NCBI GenBank assembly: GCA_033105485.1
Contig: CP136956.1
Coordinates: forward strand, 1,302,001-1,366,000
Reading direction: 5' to 3'
DNA: 64,000 nucleotides
From: LVI-A0039 sp033105485
GTDB taxonomy: Bacteria > Bacillota_I > Bacilli_A > UBA3375
The notes under the pieces are model-generated. The model was given only the letters and a program-made list of their open reading frames with translations. It searched no databases and was not told the DNA's origin. Positions 18,231 through 27,353 of the stretch are shown here, piece after piece. Every line of letters begins with the position of its first letter. The first letter of the stretch is position 1. The translations under genes were made by a program, and so were the position numbers.

Positions 18231-19367
18231 ATGAGCGAAAAATTTTTAGAATTATTTGAAGTAGACTATAATCAAGAGTATTTTTCACCTGGGCGCATTA
18301 ACTTAATTGGTGAACACATTGATTACAATGGGGGAATGGTTTTCCCGATGGCAATTAACTTAGGGACGCATGGATACTTACGTATGCGTGAAGATAAAAT
18401 TGTGAGATTATACTCGCTTAATTTTGAAGATAAGGGAGTAATTGAATTTGATATTGATTCAATTAAATATGATGACAAATATGACTGGGCAAATTATGTT
18501 CAGGGAGTAATTGATGTATTTGTTAAAGCCGGACATAAGATAGAACACGGTTTTGATCTATTAGTAAATGGAACTATTCCAAATGGTAGTGGACTATCTA
18601 GTAGTGCATCGCTTGAGGTTTTAATCGGTAAAATCTTAATTGATAATAATGATTTAGGTGTAGATGGAACTAAACTTGCTTTACTGGCCCAAAAAGCTGA
18701 AAATGAATTTATTGGTGTTAACTGTGGAATCATGGATCAATTTATTATTGCTAATGGAACCCGCGAAGGAGCTTTAAGTATTAATACCGATACATTAGAA
18801 TATGCAACAGTTCGTTTTGATCTTGGAGACAATGTGATTGTTGTATTAAATAGCAAGAAGAAACGTGGACTTGTTGATAGCGCTTATAATGCGCGTCGAA
18901 CTAGTTGTGAGAATGCTGCTGAAGTGGCCAAGGCTAAATATGGGACAGAATATTTATGTCAATTAACTGTCGAACAATTAGACAGTTTAGAAGTTAAAGC
19001 TGAAGATTACAAACGTGCAAGACACGCAATTGAAGAACAAGAACGTGTAGAATTATCGATGCAACAATTAGCAGATGGAGATATTTCAGGATTTGGTCAA
19101 ACATTATATGCTGGTCATAAATCACTTAAAGAATTATTTGAAGTTAGTTGCGATGAGTTAGACTTTATTGTCGATGGTTGTAAAGAGCTTGGTGCAGTTG
19201 GAGCTAGAATGACGGGAGCCGGTTTCGGTGGATGCTGTATTGCTGTTATGCACAAAGATGAAGTTAGGAAATTAGACAGTTTAGTAGCGGATTATAAAGC
19301 TAAATTTGACCTAGATTTAGAATATTATGAAGTAGTAGCAAACGATAAAACACAAAGAGTAAATTAG
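18231..19367 (+). CDS. galK: Galactokinase
   Basis: A 378-residue GHMP kinase: SPGRINLIGEHIDYNGG (galactose-binding signature), GTIPNGSGLSSSASLE (phosphate loop, GHMP motif 2) and GARMTGAGFGGCCIA (motif 3). It phosphorylates alpha-D-galactose at O1 as the first Leloir step. The ribosome site is AAGGAG. It heads the galK-galE-galT-galM-lacI cluster and receives galactose from the GH36 and GH42 enzymes encoded upstream. Length is normal for the family. Confidence 0.96.
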   Translation: MSEKFLELFEVDYNQEYFSPGRINLIGEHIDYNGGMVFPMAINLGTHGYLRMREDKIVRLYSLNFEDKGVIEFDIDSIKYDDKYDWANYVQGVIDVFVKAGHKIEHGFDLLVNGTIPNGSGLSSSASLEVLIGKILIDNNDLGVDGTKLALLAQKAENEFIGVNCGIMDQFIIANGTREGALSINTDTLEYATVRFDLGDNVIVVLNSKKKRGLVDSAYNARRTSCENAAEVAKAKYGTEYLCQLTVEQLDSLEVKAEDYKRARHAIEEQERVELSMQQLADGDISGFGQTLYAGHKSLKELFEVSCDELDFIVDGCKELGAVGARMTGAGFGGCCIAVMHKDEVRKLDSLVADYKAKFDLDLEYYEVVANDKTQRVN

Positions 19368-19375
19368 GAGATAAT

Positions 19376-20365
19376 ATGAAAACTATTTTAATAATTGGTG
19401 GTGCAGGATATGTTGGTTCACATCAAGTAAAACTTATGTGTAACCTTGGATATGAGGTCATAGTAGTTGATAATTTAAACACTGGATTCAGATATGCAGT
19501 TGATAAGCGTGCAAAGTTTTTAGAAGGTGACTTACGTGATTATGAGTTCATGACAAAGGTTTTTACAGATAATAAAATTGATGGTGTTATTCACTTCGCT
19601 GCTCTATCACTAGTTGGAGAAAGTGTCGAGAAGCCATTAGAGTACTTTGATAATAATATTGGTGGAATGCATGTGTTACTTAAGGTTATGGTTGAAAATG
19701 ATGTTAAAAACTTAGTGTTTAGTTCAACAGCAGCAACATATGGAACTCACGAAGTTATGCCGATTACTGAAGAATATGCAACTAACCCAGAGAATCCATA
19801 TGGTGAAAGTAAACTGATGATGGAACAAATGATTAAATGGTGTGCACGTTCATATGATATGAACTTCCTAGCACTTCGCTACTTTAATGTTTGTGGTGCA
19901 AGTCTAGATGGAACAATTGGTGAGAATCATAATCCAGAAACGCATTTAATCCCAATCGTATTACAAGTACCACTAGGAATTCGTGACTTCATTGGAATTT
20001 ACGGTGATGATTACGACACAGCAGATGGAACTTGTATACGTGATTATATTCATGTTGAAGACTTAGCAAATGCTCACGTTTGTGCTATTGAAAAGTTATT
20101 TGAAGCTAAACAAAATAGTATTATCAACTTAGGTTACGGACATGGATATAGTGTAAAAGAAATTATTGATACAGCTAGGAAAGTAACTGGTCATCCAATA
20201 CCAGAAAAAGTTACTCCAAGACGTGCTGGAGATCCTGCGGCATTAGTTGCAAAAAATGATAAAGCAAGAAAGGTACTTGGATGGGAACCAAAGTACGATG
20301 ATATTGAACTTATTATCAAAAGTGCTTATGACTACCATAAAAGTGTAATTAACAATGAAAACTAA
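19376..20365 (+). CDS. galE: UDP-glucose 4-epimerase
   Basis: A 329-residue short-chain-dehydrogenase fold protein. GGAGYVGSH is the NAD-binding glycine motif, Ser/Thr lie in FSSTAATYG and the catalytic pair in YGESK (YxxxK). GalE interconverts UDP-galactose and UDP-glucose to regenerate the uridyl acceptor of the Leloir pathway. Eight bases separate it from galK, and its end overlaps galT by 11 bases, so translation is coupled. Confidence 0.96.
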   Translation: MKTILIIGGAGYVGSHQVKLMCNLGYEVIVVDNLNTGFRYAVDKRAKFLEGDLRDYEFMTKVFTDNKIDGVIHFAALSLVGESVEKPLEYFDNNIGGMHVLLKVMVENDVKNLVFSSTAATYGTHEVMPITEEYATNPENPYGESKLMMEQMIKWCARSYDMNFLALRYFNVCGASLDGTIGENHNPETHLIPIVLQVPLGIRDFIGIYGDDYDTADGTCIRDYIHVEDLANAHVCAIEKLFEAKQNSIINLGYGHGYSVKEIIDTARKVTGHPIPEKVTPRRAGDPAALVAKNDKARKVLGWEPKYDDIELIIKSAYDYHKSVINNEN

Positions 20366-21785
20366 TATAAACAAATTAATTACTTATGCAAATGAGCGTG
20401 ACTTATTAAACAAGCGTGATAATGCATATATGTATAATCAATTGTGTTATCTATTAAAAAAAGAGGTCACTGAAGCATATCAAGTAACTCCTTGTGATAT
20501 TCATATTGATGATTTACTAGACCAATTGGCATCAGATTATCAGCAGTTTGAAACTCAAACGGAGAAAGAATTATTTAAGTCAAAAATTATAGGAACTGTT
20601 ATTGAGCGACCAAGTAACATTGAAAATCGTTTTTATGACTTTTATAATATTGACTCTAAACTTGCAACAGGTTTTTTCTACAAATTTAGTAGTGATGTAA
20701 ATTATGTTAAAGAGCGCGAGGTTGCTAAAAACATTGAATATAAAGTTGATTCAGAATATGGTGAAATTGACATTACAATTAACTTATCTAAGCCTGAAAA
20801 AAGTACTAAAGAAATTGAAATGTTAAAGAAAGCTGCAAGTAGTAACTGGCCTTTATGTTTTTTATGTAAGGAGCAAGAGGGGTTATATGGAAGTTTAAAA
20901 AATCCTGACCGTTCTAATCACCGAATTATCGGTTTAGAATTGAATAATAAAGAATGGTTTTTACAGTACTCTCCATTTAGTTATTTCAATGAACACTCGA
21001 TAGTATTAAGCAATGCACATGAGGATATGAAGATTGATCGAAACACGTTTAGTAATCTGATTGAATTTATTAAACTCTTTCCTCATTACATGATTGGATC
21101 AAATGCTGATATTCCAATTGTTGGAGGTTCAATGTTGACTCATGATCACTATCAGACTGGAAACTACGAATTCGGATTATTCAAAACGAAATCTACACTA
21201 GAAAAAATAGTGGATGGTGTAGAACTTCATAGTGTTGTATGGCCTTTGCATACAGTAAAACTAGTAAGTAATGATACAGAAAAACTGTTAGATATGGCAG
21301 ATACTGTATTAAGTAAGTGGCTATCTTATGAAGATAGAGATAATAATATCGTCAACTTTACAACAGTTAAGCACAATACAATTACTCCTATTGTTAGATG
21401 TGTTGATGGAATATTTGAAATGTATTTAATATTAAGAAATAATCTAACAACAGAAGATCATCCTACAGGACTATATCATGTAGATAAATCAAGACATCAT
21501 ATCAAACAAGAAAACATCGGGTTAATTGAAGCAATGGGATTAGCAGTTTTACCAGCGCGTTTAAAAACAGAACTTGAAACAATTGCAAGCAATGATACAT
21601 TACCTGCTGACCTAATTCATCATCACTCGTTATTTGAAGCGCTAGAAGTAGCGAAACCAGCTGATCGCAAACAATATTTATATGAGTTAGTAGGTTCAAT
21701 TTTTGTTGAATGTTTAGAAGATTGTGGTGTATTCAAATATGATGAAAGAAAATATATTGAATTCATTAGGAATATTAATGAATAA
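20355..21785 (+). CDS. galT: UTP-hexose-1-phosphate (galactose-1-phosphate) uridylyltransferase, Gram-positive type
   Basis: A 476-residue protein of the long GalT class found in Bacillota, distinct from the shorter E. coli type. A CFLCKEQEG cysteine pair and the GGSMLTHDHYQTG segment, carrying the histidine triad-like active site, are visible. It transfers UMP from UDP-glucose to galactose-1-phosphate. It overlaps galE at the start and galM at the end (8 bases). Confidence 0.93.
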   Translation: MKTNINKLITYANERDLLNKRDNAYMYNQLCYLLKKEVTEAYQVTPCDIHIDDLLDQLASDYQQFETQTEKELFKSKIIGTVIERPSNIENRFYDFYNIDSKLATGFFYKFSSDVNYVKEREVAKNIEYKVDSEYGEIDITINLSKPEKSTKEIEMLKKAASSNWPLCFLCKEQEGLYGSLKNPDRSNHRIIGLELNNKEWFLQYSPFSYFNEHSIVLSNAHEDMKIDRNTFSNLIEFIKLFPHYMIGSNADIPIVGGSMLTHDHYQTGNYEFGLFKTKSTLEKIVDGVELHSVVWPLHTVKLVSNDTEKLLDMADTVLSKWLSYEDRDNNIVNFTTVKHNTITPIVRCVDGIFEMYLILRNNLTTEDHPTGLYHVDKSRHHIKQENIGLIEAMGLAVLPARLKTELETIASNDTLPADLIHHHSLFEALEVAKPADRKQYLYELVGSIFVECLEDCGVFKYDERKYIEFIRNINE

Positions 21786-22683
21786 CAAGATTATTGAGTA
21801 TACAATTGAGTATGATGGTTACAAACTAAAAGTGCTTAATATCGGTGCTACAATAACAGAGTATAGCTTAGACGGGCATAATATCAGTCTAAGTTATTCT
21901 AATATTGAGTCCTACCGAAACAATGAACTGTATGCTGGATGTATTGTTGGACGTACAGCTGGTAGAATTAAAGGTGGTTCTGTAGGGGATTGGCAACTGC
22001 CCAAAAATTATCATCAACACCACAACCACCATGGTAGTGGACTTCATTTAGAATTTTATGAAGTAGAACTCAAAGAGAATTCGATTGAACTGAGTCTAGA
22101 AGATAGTGAAGGTGACTATCCAGGAAATGCAGTTGTTAAAGTCGTGTATACGCTGGATGAAAATGGTTTGACACAAGAAATTATTGCTAAAAGTGATAGA
22201 CCCACTTTATTTAATTTCACTAATCATAGTTACTTTAATTTGGATCTGGGAAAATCAGTATTGAATCACAATTTACAAATTGAATGTGAACAGTACGCAC
22301 ATCTTGATAATGAAATGTTCGTAGTTGAGAATAAAGATGTACTTGGAACTGCTTTCGATTTTAGAACAATGCGAACTGTCGGTAGTAGCTTTGATTTAGA
22401 TGATAACGGCCAATTTAAACGAACTAAGTTTATAGATCACCCATTCAAACTGGATGGAAAACTAGTGTATAGCAATAGCGATTATCAGTTAGAAGTAACA
22501 ACAGATAGTGAGTATGTAGTTATCTATGCAGCAAACTACTTAGGAGATTGTCAGACTAAGCTGGCAGGATATCAAGCCGTGGATTATGGTGCGATTTGCT
22601 TTGAAACGCAAAAGATACCTGGAGATATAAAATTAGTCACTGATTTTTATGCTAAAACCAACTACAAACTAACTAAGGTTTAG
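21778..22683 (+). CDS. galM: Aldose 1-epimerase (galactose mutarotase)
   Basis: A 301-residue galactose-mutarotase-like protein: VGRTAGRIKGG (substrate arginine region), HHNHHGSG with a catalytic His, NFTNHSYFNL (second His), and a C-terminal region with the likely Glu base. The start is placed at 21778 (AGGAA upstream), which gives a normal N-terminus. It converts beta- to alpha-galactose for GalK. Confidence 0.9.
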   Translation: MNNKIIEYTIEYDGYKLKVLNIGATITEYSLDGHNISLSYSNIESYRNNELYAGCIVGRTAGRIKGGSVGDWQLPKNYHQHHNHHGSGLHLEFYEVELKENSIELSLEDSEGDYPGNAVVKVVYTLDENGLTQEIIAKSDRPTLFNFTNHSYFNLDLGKSVLNHNLQIECEQYAHLDNEMFVVENKDVLGTAFDFRTMRTVGSSFDLDDNGQFKRTKFIDHPFKLDGKLVYSNSDYQLEVTTDSEYVVIYAANYLGDCQTKLAGYQAVDYGAICFETQKIPGDIKLVTDFYAKTNYKLTKV

Positions 22684-22722
22684 AGTATAATATATGTATC
22701 AAATATAGATGTGAGGTAAATT

Positions 22723-23691
22723 ATGGCAACATTAAAAGACATTGCAAATGATTGTAACGTATCAGTATCAACAGTTTCTCGGGTATTAAAGGGTGACAAA
22801 ACATTAAGTGTCAATAGCACTACAAAGGATTTAATTTGGGAGAGTGCTAATAAACTTAATTATAAAGTGAAAGTAAAGTCAACTAGTGGGATGAAAGTTG
22901 CGGTAGTTAACTGGTATTCACATGATCAAGAAGTAATTGACCCATATTATTATTATATTCGTAAAGGCGTTGAATCAAGTTGTCAAGATGAAAAGTTTGA
23001 TTATGAGGTTTTCTTTAAAGAGGATGGTTTTGATAATCTTCAAAGTTTTGATGCTATTATTGCCATCGGAAAATTTGGTCAAGAGACAATAGAAAGTTTT
23101 GAGAAACTACAGAAGAATATTGTTTTTATTGATAGTAACCCTGATAAATTAAAATTTGATTCGATTCAAGTTGATTTTGAAACAATGTTAGCTGATGTCT
23201 TTGAATATTCCATTAGTAAACACGGCAATGATATTGGATTAATGAACGGATGCGAATATATTGGCAAGGAGAAGTATCAGGATCCGCGTTTACTTGCCTT
23301 TAAAAAGCAGTGTAAACTTAATGATATAGATGATACGAATATTATTGAAGGTGACTTTACAATTGAATCTGGTTATAATATGTTCATTAAATTGTATGAA
23401 GCTAATCGTGTACCTAAAGTTCTTATTTGTGGTAATGACTTAATTGCAATGGGTGCTAATAAAGCAGCTTATAAGCTGGGTCTTAATGTTGGTAGTGAGT
23501 TATTTATTGTTGGAATTAATAATATTCCAGTTGCTAAATATATGGTTCCATCACTTACGACTGTTGAGATACCACAAACTCAAATGGGAAGCGAAGCAGT
23601 AACTTTACTTAAACGAAGACAAGCAAGTGGTAGCGATAATCCGATCACTATCTTGGTGCCAACAAGGATAGTTAAACGTAAAAGTTGCTAA
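22723..23691 (+). CDS. LacI/GalR-family transcriptional regulator
   Basis: A 322-residue regulator with an N-terminal helix-turn-helix (TLKDIANDCNVSVSTVSRVL) and hinge, then a periplasmic-binding-protein-like effector domain from about residue 60. It closes the gal cluster, so galactose-dependent control of galK-galM is likely, possibly through the inverted repeat at 18161 (inference). GTGAGGTAA gives the ribosome site. A TATAAT at 22686 might give it a separate promoter. It could also bind the cre-like sites seen through the island; CcpA itself is not in this window. Confidence 0.93.
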   Translation: MATLKDIANDCNVSVSTVSRVLKGDKTLSVNSTTKDLIWESANKLNYKVKVKSTSGMKVAVVNWYSHDQEVIDPYYYYIRKGVESSCQDEKFDYEVFFKEDGFDNLQSFDAIIAIGKFGQETIESFEKLQKNIVFIDSNPDKLKFDSIQVDFETMLADVFEYSISKHGNDIGLMNGCEYIGKEKYQDPRLLAFKKQCKLNDIDDTNIIEGDFTIESGYNMFIKLYEANRVPKVLICGNDLIAMGANKAAYKLGLNVGSELFIVGINNIPVAKYMVPSLTTVEIPQTQMGSEAVTLLKRRQASGSDNPITILVPTRIVKRKSC

Positions 23692-23706
23692 AATATTAGC
23701 TTAGTT

Positions 23707-23740
23707 AAGATGCTTGTGTGAAAATACTTGCATCTTTTTT
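23707..23740 (+). terminator. Intrinsic terminator of the gal operon
   Basis: AAGATGC/GCATCTT stem enclosing a smaller GTGT/ATAC hairpin with a GAAA loop, ending in a T-run. Confidence 0.75.
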
Positions 23741-23773
23741 AAAAGAAAATTAGAAAAAATACTATTACAAGCA

Positions 23774-23825
23774 TTAGCAAAAGTACTAGTGTTTTGCTAT
23801 AATATAATAAATGTAAACATTTAGG
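23774..23825 (+). promoter_or_regulatory. Promoter of the sugar-acid operon with operator site D and cre-like element
   Basis: TTAGCA (23774-23779), 18-bp spacer and TATAAT (23798-23803). The spacer contains AAAAGTACTAGTGTTTT (23779-23795), the fourth AAAGTAC-type inverted repeat; with the outer GC bases it reads GCAAAA...TTTTGC. A cre-like TGTAAACATTTAGG (23812-23825) overlaps the ribosome site. This arrangement fits strong repression of the promoter. Confidence 0.55.
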
Positions 23826-23832
23826 AGTAATA

Positions 23833-24792
23833 ATGGAGTATAGAAAATTAGGGAAGTCAGGTCTTAAATTGCCTGTAATATCATATGGACTATGGCAAAA
23901 TGTAAATGCGGATAGTGATATTAATCAAATTGAAGAAATGATCCATACAGCTTTTGAGCATGGAGTAACACACTTTGATTTAGCGAACAACTATGGTATT
24001 CCAAATGGAAGTACTGAAGAGCGTTTTGGAGAAGTCTTAGCTCGTGGCTTTATTAAGCACCGTGATGAAATTATTATTTCAACAAAAGCGGGTTATGACA
24101 TGTGGGATGGACCATATGGCGATGGTGGAAGTAGGAAGTATTTATTTGCAAGTTTAAATCAATCACTTAAACGTATGGGAATTGAATATGTTGATATATT
24201 TTATCATCATAGATTTGACCCTGAAACTGATTTAATGGAGACGATGATTGCATTACGTGACATTGTTTTGCAAGGTAAGGCATTATATGTTGGGCTTAGT
24301 AACTATAATCATGATCAGCTTATGCGTGCAATTTCAATCTTAAAAGACTTACATGTTCCTTATGTAGTAGCGCAAAACTGCTATAACATTATTGATAATG
24401 GACATGATAATGATGCATTAGTTGCTAGTGAATATACAAATACGGGGTTTGTTGCATATAGTCCAATCGCTCAAGGGCGTTTAACTAATAAGTACATTGA
24501 TGGAATCCCAGCAGAATCACGCGCTGCTGATCAGACGTCAGTCTATTTAAATGAAAATAATATTGATGAAGAACTAAAAACTTTATTAATTGGTTTAAAG
24601 AAAATTGCCGACAAACGTGGTGTTAGTGTAGTTCAACTAGCGTTGTTATGGGCCCTGAGAAATCCGAGTGTAACATCATTAATTGCTGGTTTTAGAACAA
24701 AAGAGCAGTTATTAGAAAATTTAGAAGTAGCAAATATGCTACCTTTAACTGAAATAGAAATTGAAGAAATTGATGCGTTAATTAGTAAATAG
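23833..24792 (+). CDS. Aldo/keto reductase, YghZ-like
   Basis: A 319-residue AKR TIM-barrel protein. The tetrad is visible as Asp and Tyr in HFDLANNYG, Lys in STKAGYDMW and His in FYHHRFD. The STEERFGEVL and GYDMWDGPYG segments are typical of the YghZ (glyceraldehyde-3-phosphate reductase) group. In this operon it could act on an aldehyde or keto intermediate of sugar-acid breakdown, using NADPH (inference). It is separated from the RpiR gene by 41 bases. Confidence 0.9.
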   Translation: MEYRKLGKSGLKLPVISYGLWQNVNADSDINQIEEMIHTAFEHGVTHFDLANNYGIPNGSTEERFGEVLARGFIKHRDEIIISTKAGYDMWDGPYGDGGSRKYLFASLNQSLKRMGIEYVDIFYHHRFDPETDLMETMIALRDIVLQGKALYVGLSNYNHDQLMRAISILKDLHVPYVVAQNCYNIIDNGHDNDALVASEYTNTGFVAYSPIAQGRLTNKYIDGIPAESRAADQTSVYLNENNIDEELKTLLIGLKKIADKRGVSVVQLALLWALRNPSVTSLIAGFRTKEQLLENLEVANMLPLTEIEIEEIDALISK

Positions 24793-24833
24793 TGATATAT
24801 AATATTGGAAGAGTATGTTGGGAGATGAGATAA

Positions 24834-25559
24834 ATGTATTTACAAATATATGATAATGTGAAGTTAAGCAATGGTTATAATTCACTATCAAATGGTCAAA
24901 AAGATGTCCATCAATACATCCTTAACAATATCGAAAATATGAAGTCGATTACTGTTGATGATATTGCTACTGAATGTTTTTGCTCAACGACAACGGTAAA
25001 CCGTTATTGTAAAAAAATGGGAGCAAATGGTTTTAGTGATCTTAAACATGCAATTTTAGAATATGGTAGTTATTCGAAGTCAAAGCAAAACAATGAATTG
25101 ACTAACCGGGTTATAACTAGAACTGAGGGCCTAAATTTAAGTGATGTAGAAGTAATTGCTAAGCAGATAATCAAAAGCAAACATGTGTATGTTTTTGGAA
25201 CAGGTTCTTCATATGTTCATGCCCAGTATCTACAACGGTTACTAATGCGTTGTGGGATTAGTTGTACTGCAACTAATGAGGTTCATTATTTGCGAATTTT
25301 AAACGAAGTGCCGCTATGTATTATAATTTCCAATTCAGGTGAGACATTTTCAAGTGTACAAGTTGCTAACCAATTAGAAAATGTTTGTGATGTTGTCTCA
25401 TTAACTCGCGCTAATAGTCGAGTAAAAAAACTATCCAAATATTCACTTTTCCATAATGAGGCAGTAGTTGTTGATGATTCGATTAACAACGAATTAAATA
25501 TCTCAATATATCTGATGATCATCTCATTAGTAAATAGTGTTCAAGAACAGCTAGCGTAG
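24834..25559 (+). CDS. RpiR-family transcriptional regulator
   Basis: A 241-residue regulator with an N-terminal RpiR helix-turn-helix (about 20-80; CFCSTTTVNRYCKKMGANGF) and a C-terminal SIS sugar-phosphate-binding domain (about 110-230; VFGTGSSYVHAQYL, IISNSGET). RpiR proteins sense phosphosugars. It precedes a terminator and a palindromic region ahead of the dehydratase gene, so control of the downstream sugar-acid genes is likely. Confidence 0.92.
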   Translation: MYLQIYDNVKLSNGYNSLSNGQKDVHQYILNNIENMKSITVDDIATECFCSTTTVNRYCKKMGANGFSDLKHAILEYGSYSKSKQNNELTNRVITRTEGLNLSDVEVIAKQIIKSKHVYVFGTGSSYVHAQYLQRLLMRCGISCTATNEVHYLRILNEVPLCIIISNSGETFSSVQVANQLENVCDVVSLTRANSRVKKLSKYSLFHNEAVVVDDSINNELNISIYLMIISLVNSVQEQLA

Positions 25560-25575
25560 CCTAGCTGTTTTTTTT
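25546..25575 (+). terminator. Intrinsic terminator after the RpiR gene
   Basis: AACAGCTAG/CTAGCTGTT stem with a CGTAGC loop that contains the stop codon, followed by eight T residues. Confidence 0.85.
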
Positions 25576-25605
25576 CGTACAATTGTACGATGTAAAGAAT
25601 TACAT
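25576..25605. promoter_or_regulatory. Paired palindromes ahead of the dehydratase gene
   Basis: CGTACAATTGTACG (25576-25589, perfect 14-bp palindrome) is immediately followed by ATGTAA-AGAA-TTACAT (25590-25605). The second repeat overlaps a weak -35 (TTACAT) 17 bp from TATTAT (25623-25628). Probable operator for the adjacent RpiR protein (inference). Confidence 0.5.
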
Positions 25606-25644
25606 CCTAGGTGAATGTTTTATATTATGTAGTCGGAGGTAGAT

Positions 25645-27353
25645 ATGTACAAACATCAAAGTTTGCGCGACCAAGCACCTGAAATTGAAGCATTAAAATT
25701 AGGGATTGGTTGTACAGTAAGAGATTTTAGTAAACCATTTGTTTTTATCGGATCAACTGCTGGTGATTCACATCCTGGTTGTGTGCACTTACAAGATATG
25801 GCAATTTCAATTCGCGATAACATAAATAAAGAGCAAAAGTATAAAGCTTTCAATTATTATGCAACAGATATTTGTGATGGTATGGCTCAAGGTCATGAAG
25901 GAATGTATTATTCATTACCGTCGCGAGAAATGATCTGTAATATGATTGAATTACAAGCACTGGCCTCACCATATGATTATGCAGTTTATATGTCATCTTG
26001 TGATAAAGGAATTCCCGGAACATTAATGGCAATGTGCCGTGTTGATATCCCTGGGATTTTTATTCCTGGTGGTGTGATGAAGGTTGGTAAAAGTGGAATT
26101 ACCTTAGAACAGGTTGGAAAATTTAATACTGATTATATCAAGGGTAAGATTACGCATCAAGAATTCTTAGACTTGAAAAAGGAGTGTTGTCCGACACAAG
26201 GCGCCTGTGCATTCATGGGAACTGCTGCGACAATGCAAGTAATTGCCGAAGCACTGGGATTAGCTATGCCGGGTAGCGCACTTATGCCAACACATATTAA
26301 AGAATTTAAAGCGATTCCGACAAAAGTAGAAGGATACTTAGATCAGTTAGCAGGCAACCCATTGAAACCAAGTCAAATAGTAACGGAAGCATCAATTAAA
26401 AATGCGATGAAGGTTCATGTTGCAGTCGGTGGAAGTACAAACGCATTATTACATATTCCAGCAATTTGTAATGAACTCGGAATTGAATTTGATCCGGAAT
26501 GGATTAATCAAGTAAACGAAGAGATGCATCCATTTGTTAATGTACGTCCGGTTGGTGAATATGGTGGTGAGTACTTCTGGTATGCTGGTGGAGTTCCCTA
26601 TCTAATGGACAAGTTAAGTGAGCATTTAGATTTAGATGCAATGACAGTAACCGGTAAGTCGTTTAGAGACAATATTGCTGACTTGAAGGCTAGTGGTTAC
26701 TTTGAAGTTAATTTAGAACACTTATCTAAAAAAGGCTTAAGCCGAGATGATTTAATATGTAAACCTGAAATTTATGGAGATGAACACATCTTATGTCTAA
26801 AAGGAAATGTTGCACCAATTGGAAGTGTAATTAAAGCTAGTGGTTTACCAATTGACATGCGAGATGTAACTCTTAATGTAAGCGCATTTGATAGTGAAAA
26901 CAAGCTTTTGATGCAATTATGAGTGGTTTAATCAAACCTAATAGTGCGATTGTTGTTAAGTATTGTGGACCTCGCGCTAATGGTATGCCGGAAATGTTTT
27001 ATTTAACAGAAGCATTATCAAACGATGAATTGTTATCAAAAACTTGTGCTTTAATAACCGATGGTCGTTTTAGTGGTGCATCACGTGGACCAATTATTGG
27101 TCACGTTTCCCCTGAAGCCAAAAATGATGGGCCGATTAAATATGTTCAATCTGGTGATGTTTTAAAAATTGATATCCAAAAGCGTCGAATTGATATTTTA
27201 GATACTAATCATAATTATATGACGGACGATCAGCTTCGAGCAAGAAAAACAGAGGAACCAAAGTTTAAACACAAAGGGTTAGTAAAATTATATACCCACC
27301 TAGCAACTGATGCGATTAAAGGTGGAACAATGGAGGTTAATAATGAAGATTAA
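25645..27353 (+). pseudogene. IlvD/Edd-family sugar-acid dehydratase, interrupted by a frameshift
   Basis: Two adjoining frames together give the normal length of about 569 residues. The first (25645-26922, 425 aa) has the Cys of HPGCVHLQD, SSCDKGIPG and CPTQGACAFMGTAATM, the [2Fe-2S] cysteines and core motifs of the dihydroxyacid/aldonate dehydratase family. The second (26919-27353 from its first ATG, open from 26898) carries GPRANGMPEMF and ITDGRFSGASRGP. The break is at GAAAAC (26896-26901): one extra A would restore SEKQAFDAIMSGLIK, as expected for the family. It would dehydrate an aldonate such as gluconate to 2-keto-3-deoxygluconate for KdgK/KdgA. Whether the deletion is real or an assembly error cannot be told from here. 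Confidence 0.85.

Noticed and set aside
26890..26925. Programmed -1 frameshifting in the dehydratase gene
   Set aside because: No X-XXY-YYZ slippery heptamer in the correct phase and no evident downstream pseudoknot; a one-base deletion explains the break more simply.
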